Assembly (NCBI GenBank): GCA_002423205.1
Contig: DIUZ01000002.1
Coordinates: 248,001-312,000 of the forward strand
Direction: 5' to 3'
From: Micavibrio sp. UBA6145
Lineage (GTDB): Bacteria > Pseudomonadota > Alphaproteobacteria > Micavibrionales > UBA1664
DNA: 64,000 nucleotides
Shown here: piece by piece, positions 60,568-64,000 of the stretch
Numbering within the stretch: the stretch's first letter is position 1
Layout of the letters: the number at the start of each line of letters is the position of its first letter
Position numbers and translations under genes: made by a program
Notes under the pieces: generated by a model
Seen by the model: the letters and a program-made list of their open reading frames with translations, nothing else
Told to the model about the DNA's origin: nothing
Databases searched by the model: none

Positions 60568-62130
60568 ATGAATGCCCCGCAAATCGCACGCCGCCGGACC
60601 TTTGCCATCATCGCTCACCCCGATGCCGGTAAAACCACGCTGACTGAAAAACTGCTGCTGTTCGGGGGTGCCATCACGCTGGCCGGACAGGTCAAGGCCA
60701 AGGGCGACGCCCGCCGCGCCAAATCCGACTGGATGAAGGTTGAACAGGAACGCGGGATCTCCGTCGTGTCCTCGGTCATGACATTCGAATACGAAGACTG
60801 CATCTTCAACCTGCTCGATACGCCGGGACACGAAGACTTCTCCGAAGATACGTACCGCACGCTCACCGCCGTCGACAGCGCCATCATGGTGCTGGACGCC
60901 GCCAAGGGTATTGAAAGCCAGACGCTCAAACTGTTTGAAGTCTGCCGCATGCGCGACATTCCCATCATCACCTTCGTCAACAAGATGGACCGCGACGGCC
61001 TCGACCCGTTCGACCTGATCGACGAAGTTGAAAAGAAACTGGCAATGGACGTGACCCCGGCCACATGGCCCATCGGCGGTGGCCGTGATTTCAAGGGCGC
61101 ATACGATCTGGCCCATGACCGCCTTGCGCTGTTTGAACGCGGCGGCAAAGACACGGGCGAGGTCATGCAGGGCGTGAACGACCCCAAAATCGATACCCTG
61201 ATACCGCAGCATCTGGCCGACACCATGCGCGAACAGATCGAAATGGTGCGGGGCGCATGTAAACCCTTTGACCGCCAGTCATATCTGGAAGGTCACATGA
61301 CCCCGATGTTCTTTGGTTCTGCCGTCAATAATTTCGGCGTGCGTGAACTGCTCAACGGTGTAAAGGCGCTGGCACCCACGCCGCGCGCCCAGCCGACCAA
61401 AAACCGCAAGGTCGAACCGACCGAAAAAGATGTCAGCGCCTTCGTCTTTAAAATTCAGGCCAACATGGACCCCAAACACCGCGACCGTATCGCGTTCGCG
61501 CGTCTGGCGTCCGGCACGTTCAAAAAGGGCATGAAGCTCAAACATGTGCGCTCAGGCAAAATGCTGACCATGCACACGCCGCTGATGTTCTTCGCCAACG
61601 AACGCGAAACCGCGGTGGAGGCATTCCCGGGTGACATCATTGGCCTGCCCAACCACGGTGGCCTGCGCATCGGGGATGCGCTGACGGAAGGTGAAGATCT
61701 GGTCTTCACCGGCATTCCATCCTTCGCGCCGGAACTGCTGCAACGTGTGCGCTCCGAAGACCCGATGAAGGCCAAGCATCTCGAATCCGCGCTGATCCAG
61801 CTTGCGGAAGAGGGGGTGGCGCGCGTCTTCAAACCTAACATGGATTCCGGCTGGATCGTCGGCGTCGTCGGCGCGCTTCAATTCGAAATCCTGGCGGACC
61901 GCATCCGCACCGAATACAACATCCCGGTCAAGTTCGAGGAAGCCCCGCTGCACACCGCGCGCTGGGTATCGTCGGACGATCCGAAGAAGCTCAAGGAATT
62001 TCTGGATAAAAACCAGTCCGCACTCGGCAACGATCATGACGGCGATCCGGTCTTCCTGGCCCGCAACGCGTGGCACCTCAATGACACGACCGACAAATAT
62101 CCCGACATCAAGTTTACGGCGGTGAAATAG
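60568..62130 (+). CDS. prfC: Peptide chain release factor 3
   Basis: This GTPase recycles RF1 and RF2 after termination. It has 520 residues. The P-loop AHPDAGKTTLTEK is at 16-28, DTPGHEDFSEDTYR near 84 is the switch II region, and NKMDR near 140 is the nucleotide motif. The C-terminal SALGNDHDGDPVFLARNAWHL segment matches RF3. ATG 60568 follows AGGGGCC; a longer frame overlaps actP and is rejected. Confidence 0.97.
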   Translation: MNAPQIARRRTFAIIAHPDAGKTTLTEKLLLFGGAITLAGQVKAKGDARRAKSDWMKVEQERGISVVSSVMTFEYEDCIFNLLDTPGHEDFSEDTYRTLTAVDSAIMVLDAAKGIESQTLKLFEVCRMRDIPIITFVNKMDRDGLDPFDLIDEVEKKLAMDVTPATWPIGGGRDFKGAYDLAHDRLALFERGGKDTGEVMQGVNDPKIDTLIPQHLADTMREQIEMVRGACKPFDRQSYLEGHMTPMFFGSAVNNFGVRELLNGVKALAPTPRAQPTKNRKVEPTEKDVSAFVFKIQANMDPKHRDRIAFARLASGTFKKGMKLKHVRSGKMLTMHTPLMFFANERETAVEAFPGDIIGLPNHGGLRIGDALTEGEDLVFTGIPSFAPELLQRVRSEDPMKAKHLESALIQLAEEGVARVFKPNMDSGWIVGVVGALQFEILADRIRTEYNIPVKFEEAPLHTARWVSSDDPKKLKEFLDKNQSALGNDHDGDPVFLARNAWHLNDTTDKYPDIKFTAVK

Positions 62131-62132
62131 TC

Positions 62133-62474
62133 ATGAAAATCGTCCTGATATTCTTTGTCATCGTCTTCGGCCTGATTTTTCTGGTGTTTGCGCTGGTCGC
62201 GGGCGTGCTGACCCGCCTGTTCGGCAAACGCCGCTCGCCGCAGGATATCGCGACCATCCAGAGCCTCGCCACGCTAAGCCCGGAAGAGCGCACCGTGCTT
62301 GCCCACAGCATCCAGCGCAATGACCCAGTCATCGGCGTTTTGTCGGATCAGCAAAGCCTCGACAGCCTGATCGCCAAGGGCATCATCATTCAGTCCGAAG
62401 ACGCAAGCGGCGTCATCGACTATCGCATCGCCGCCGGCCCGTGGGCTGTGCTGAGCCGCGCGCGGGGCCTGTAA
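62133..62474 (+). CDS. Small protein with one N-terminal transmembrane helix
   Basis: This 113-residue protein has one transmembrane helix (about residues 3-28), a basic stop-transfer RKRRSP-like segment and a soluble C-terminal part of about 75 residues, predicted as an alpha/beta fold with SPEERTVLAHSI and GVIDYRIAAGPW. The family is unknown to me. It lies two bases after prfC and is joined to the next gene by a TAATG overlap, so the three genes form one unit. Confidence 0.55.
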   Translation: MKIVLIFFVIVFGLIFLVFALVAGVLTRLFGKRRSPQDIATIQSLATLSPEERTVLAHSIQRNDPVIGVLSDQQSLDSLIAKGIIIQSEDASGVIDYRIAAGPWAVLSRARGL

Positions 62475-63079
62475 TGCGGGCGTGGCTTTCGGCCAACCGG
62501 CTTAAATTCTTTTCATTCTGTGCCGTGGCGGGTGACTTCTTCACCGGCCTTGGCGGTGCCAGCACATTTTTCATCCATGATAGCGGTATCGGCATCCTTC
62601 TGATGCTGGGCGGCCTGATGTCGTTATCCGGTCACAGTGTGCTGTTCATCTGGGGTAAGGGCGCGGAAGATAAAAAGCTGACACGGAAATCGGGTGCGCT
62701 CGAAGCCAGTTTTATCCGTCCGCTGATGCCATGGCGCTATCCGCTTGATTTCGGTTTTTTCATCTTTTCACTTTCCGGGCTGGTATATGCCGCGTGGGGT
62801 ATAGGCACCGGCAATATCCCGATGGTGCTGGTCGGCGCTTTACTGTGTATCGCATCGCTTCTGGGGTGGCTTTACCCGCAGGATAAAAAGATTTTTGGAC
62901 TGCGCGCAGTGCAGGTCACCGCTATCATGTATATCGGTGCCAGCGTGAACACGTTTCTGGCCGGGATTGTGGCCGATAACATCTTCATCATCATATCGGC
63001 CAGCATTTATGGGCTTGGAAACGCGGTTCTGTTTACGACCCGCAAAGAACACCAATCCACCTATACCCAAAGCCACTAG
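62474..63079 (+). CDS. Polytopic membrane protein of unknown function
   Basis: This 201-residue protein has about six predicted transmembrane helices: FFSFCAVAGDFFTGLGGAS, ILLMLGGLMSLSGHSVLFI, FGFFIFSLSGLVYAAWGIG, VLVGALLCIASLLGWL, YIGASVNTFLAGIVA and FIIISASIYGLGNAVLF. The fold and substrate are unknown. The ATG at 62474 shares a base with the preceding stop. The short C-terminal tail is His/Ser/Thr-rich. Confidence 0.58.
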   Translation: MRAWLSANRLKFFSFCAVAGDFFTGLGGASTFFIHDSGIGILLMLGGLMSLSGHSVLFIWGKGAEDKKLTRKSGALEASFIRPLMPWRYPLDFGFFIFSLSGLVYAAWGIGTGNIPMVLVGALLCIASLLGWLYPQDKKIFGLRAVQVTAIMYIGASVNTFLAGIVADNIFIIISASIYGLGNAVLFTTRKEHQSTYTQSH

Positions 63080-63082
63080 GCT

Positions 63083-63595
63083 TTATGAATGTGAGAGTGT
63101 TCCCTGTTTGCCGGTCCATGCAGGCGGCAGATAGCCGCGCGGGTTGCACGGCCAATGCGGTGCGCGTATGCGGGTGGCCGCACAACGCTGCACAGCTTCG
63201 CTTTTGAAAGGTGCAAGCGTAATGTCGGCACTGATGCTGACCGGGAATAACTGACCGTCGATGGAGTCTACGCGGTAGACAAGGTCCAGCCCGCGAGATT
63301 CGGCGAGGGATTTGAGATCCTGAAACGGTTTGAAATTTTCAATGGTCTTTTGCTGTTCTTCCAGTGTTCGCCCGTGGCTCATGAAAAGTGTATTGAAGGC
63401 GACCATGTGAGACATAAGGTTCACCAGGTCGACTGAAATGGTTTTGCGCTCAATGACGGCGTCCAGAACCTGCGGTGCGAACCTGTTAAACTGGCGGCGA
63501 AGGCTTGCCTCGGCCATCACCATCAGGCTGTCCTGCGATGACTGCGTGTTGGAATAGTGGCTGAAAAAGCTGCTGATCGTTTGGCCAAATCTCAT
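63083..63595 (-). CDS. Cytoplasmic protein of unknown function
   Basis: This 170-residue protein has no signal peptide and is predicted to be mostly helical in its first 100 residues, with EASLRRQFNRFAPQVLDAV near 30 and SHGRTLEEQQKTIENFKPF near 74, then a short beta-rich region with YRVDSIDGQLFPVSISADIT near 108. The C-terminus is Cys/Pro/Arg-rich. I recognise no family. It converges with the membrane protein gene and is divergent from the Mur ligase gene, with 85 bases between starts. Confidence 0.5.
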   Translation of the reverse strand: MRFGQTISSFFSHYSNTQSSQDSLMVMAEASLRRQFNRFAPQVLDAVIERKTISVDLVNLMSHMVAFNTLFMSHGRTLEEQQKTIENFKPFQDLKSLAESRGLDLVYRVDSIDGQLFPVSISADITLAPFKSEAVQRCAATRIRAPHWPCNPRGYLPPAWTGKQGTLSHS

Positions 63596-63680
63596 GAAAT
63601 GCTCCCGTTATTATTCTTTTATGCCGTAACCGTAGCAAAACACCGATTTAAAGAGCAAAAAATATGGGTTAGATTTCGGC

Positions 63681-64000
63681 ATGGCAGCAAAAAACCCTGT
63701 GCAATCCTACTTTCTCTCCGGCATTGGCGGCTCGGGCATGATGCCCTTGGCCCTGATTTTAAAGGGTCTGGGCCATTCCGTGGCCGGTTCCGACCGCAGT
63801 CGCGATCAGGGCCGCACGCCCGAAAAATTCGAGAATCTTCAAAAACAGGGCATTAACCTTTTCCCGCAGGACGGCACAGGCGTGAAGGGTATCGATGCGC
63901 TGGTTGTCTCAAGCGCTGTCGAAGACACTGTGCCCGATGTAAAGGCCGCGAAGGACGCTGGTATCTCCATCATCAAACGCGCCGATCTTCTGGCGCAGCT
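63681..64000 (+). CDS. Mur ligase family protein (MurC-like), N-terminal part
   Basis: The first 106 residues of a Mur ligase are visible; the gene runs off the right edge. The N-terminal Rossmann motif reads SGIGGSGMMPLALIL (about 13-27), followed by GHSVAGSDRSRDQGRTPEKF and LVVSSAVEDTVPD, as in MurC/Mpl N-domains. The enzyme would add L-alanine to UDP-MurNAc (MurC) or attach a recycled peptide (Mpl); the visible part cannot decide. The ATP-binding domain is outside the window. Confidence 0.8.
   Translation, partial: MAAKNPVQSYFLSGIGGSGMMPLALILKGLGHSVAGSDRSRDQGRTPEKFENLQKQGINLFPQDGTGVKGIDALVVSSAVEDTVPDVKAAKDAGISIIKRADLLAQ

Noticed and set aside
1..64000. CRISPR arrays, insertion sequences, rRNA genes or prophage modules
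   Set aside because: No regularly spaced direct repeats, transposase, integrase, rRNA or phage structural genes were found. The LamG-like protein alone is not evidence for a prophage.

Overview
The window looks like chromosomal DNA of an alphaproteobacterium with moderately high GC. The signs are an MJ0042-type zinc-ribbon membrane protein next to ftsE, a twin-helix protein upstream of etfB-etfA, ubiG divergent from lysC, prfA-prmC followed by a DUF4167 protein, ruvX divergent from gatC, a RegB/RegA-type redox pair and an ActP/DUF485 acetate uptake pair. I cannot name a genus from sequence alone; a predatory or environmental Rhodospirillales/Micavibrio-like lineage would fit.

Layout. 1-16.9 kb is mostly housekeeping: partial ftsE, zinc-ribbon protein, a small lipoprotein and a TlpA-like thioredoxin, etfBA, a two-repeat protein of unknown function, ubiG, lysC, a RodZ-like gene, ispG, prfA, prmC, DUF4167, a DMT exporter, clpB and an Ala-rich lipoprotein. 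16.9-20.4 kb holds a stand-alone malonyl-CoA-decarboxylase-like catalytic domain, an EF-hand protein, and an EgtD-like methyltransferase overlapping an XRE regulator. 20.6-32.3 kb is a surface-polysaccharide locus: three glycosyltransferases, UDP-GlcNAc 2-epimerase, a LamG-like protein, two paralogous methyltransferases (one apparently fused, across a T8 frameshift site, to an alpha/beta-hydrolase-like domain), a secreted protein and a BBP2-like outer-membrane barrel. 32.5-36.2 kb holds an RcnB-like gene whose ribosome-binding site lies inside a long hairpin. It is followed by the most unusual region: two AT-rich single-gene units in tandem at the 3' end of tRNA-Ser(GCU), with homologous non-coding flanks, similar promoters and unrelated cargo genes.

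36.2-44 kb carries apt and the gatCAB genes. gatC is separated from gatA by five secreted-protein genes; three of these encode proteins ending in Phe-Asn-Asn. 44-53 kb has ruvX, a YgjP-like peptidase, PHB depolymerase, RegA/RegB flanked by CbiB-like and CobT-like genes, and a CapD/FlaA1-like sugar-nucleotide dehydratase that may serve the polysaccharide locus. 53-64 kb has rpmB, a Tgt homologue without the zinc cysteines, upp, a PAS histidine kinase, a Fur-family gene, lysA, the acetate uptake pair, prfC, small membrane proteins and the start of a Mur ligase gene.

No CRISPR array, rRNA gene, insertion sequence, integrase or transposase was seen. All calls come from reading the sequence and recalling family motifs; no database search was run.
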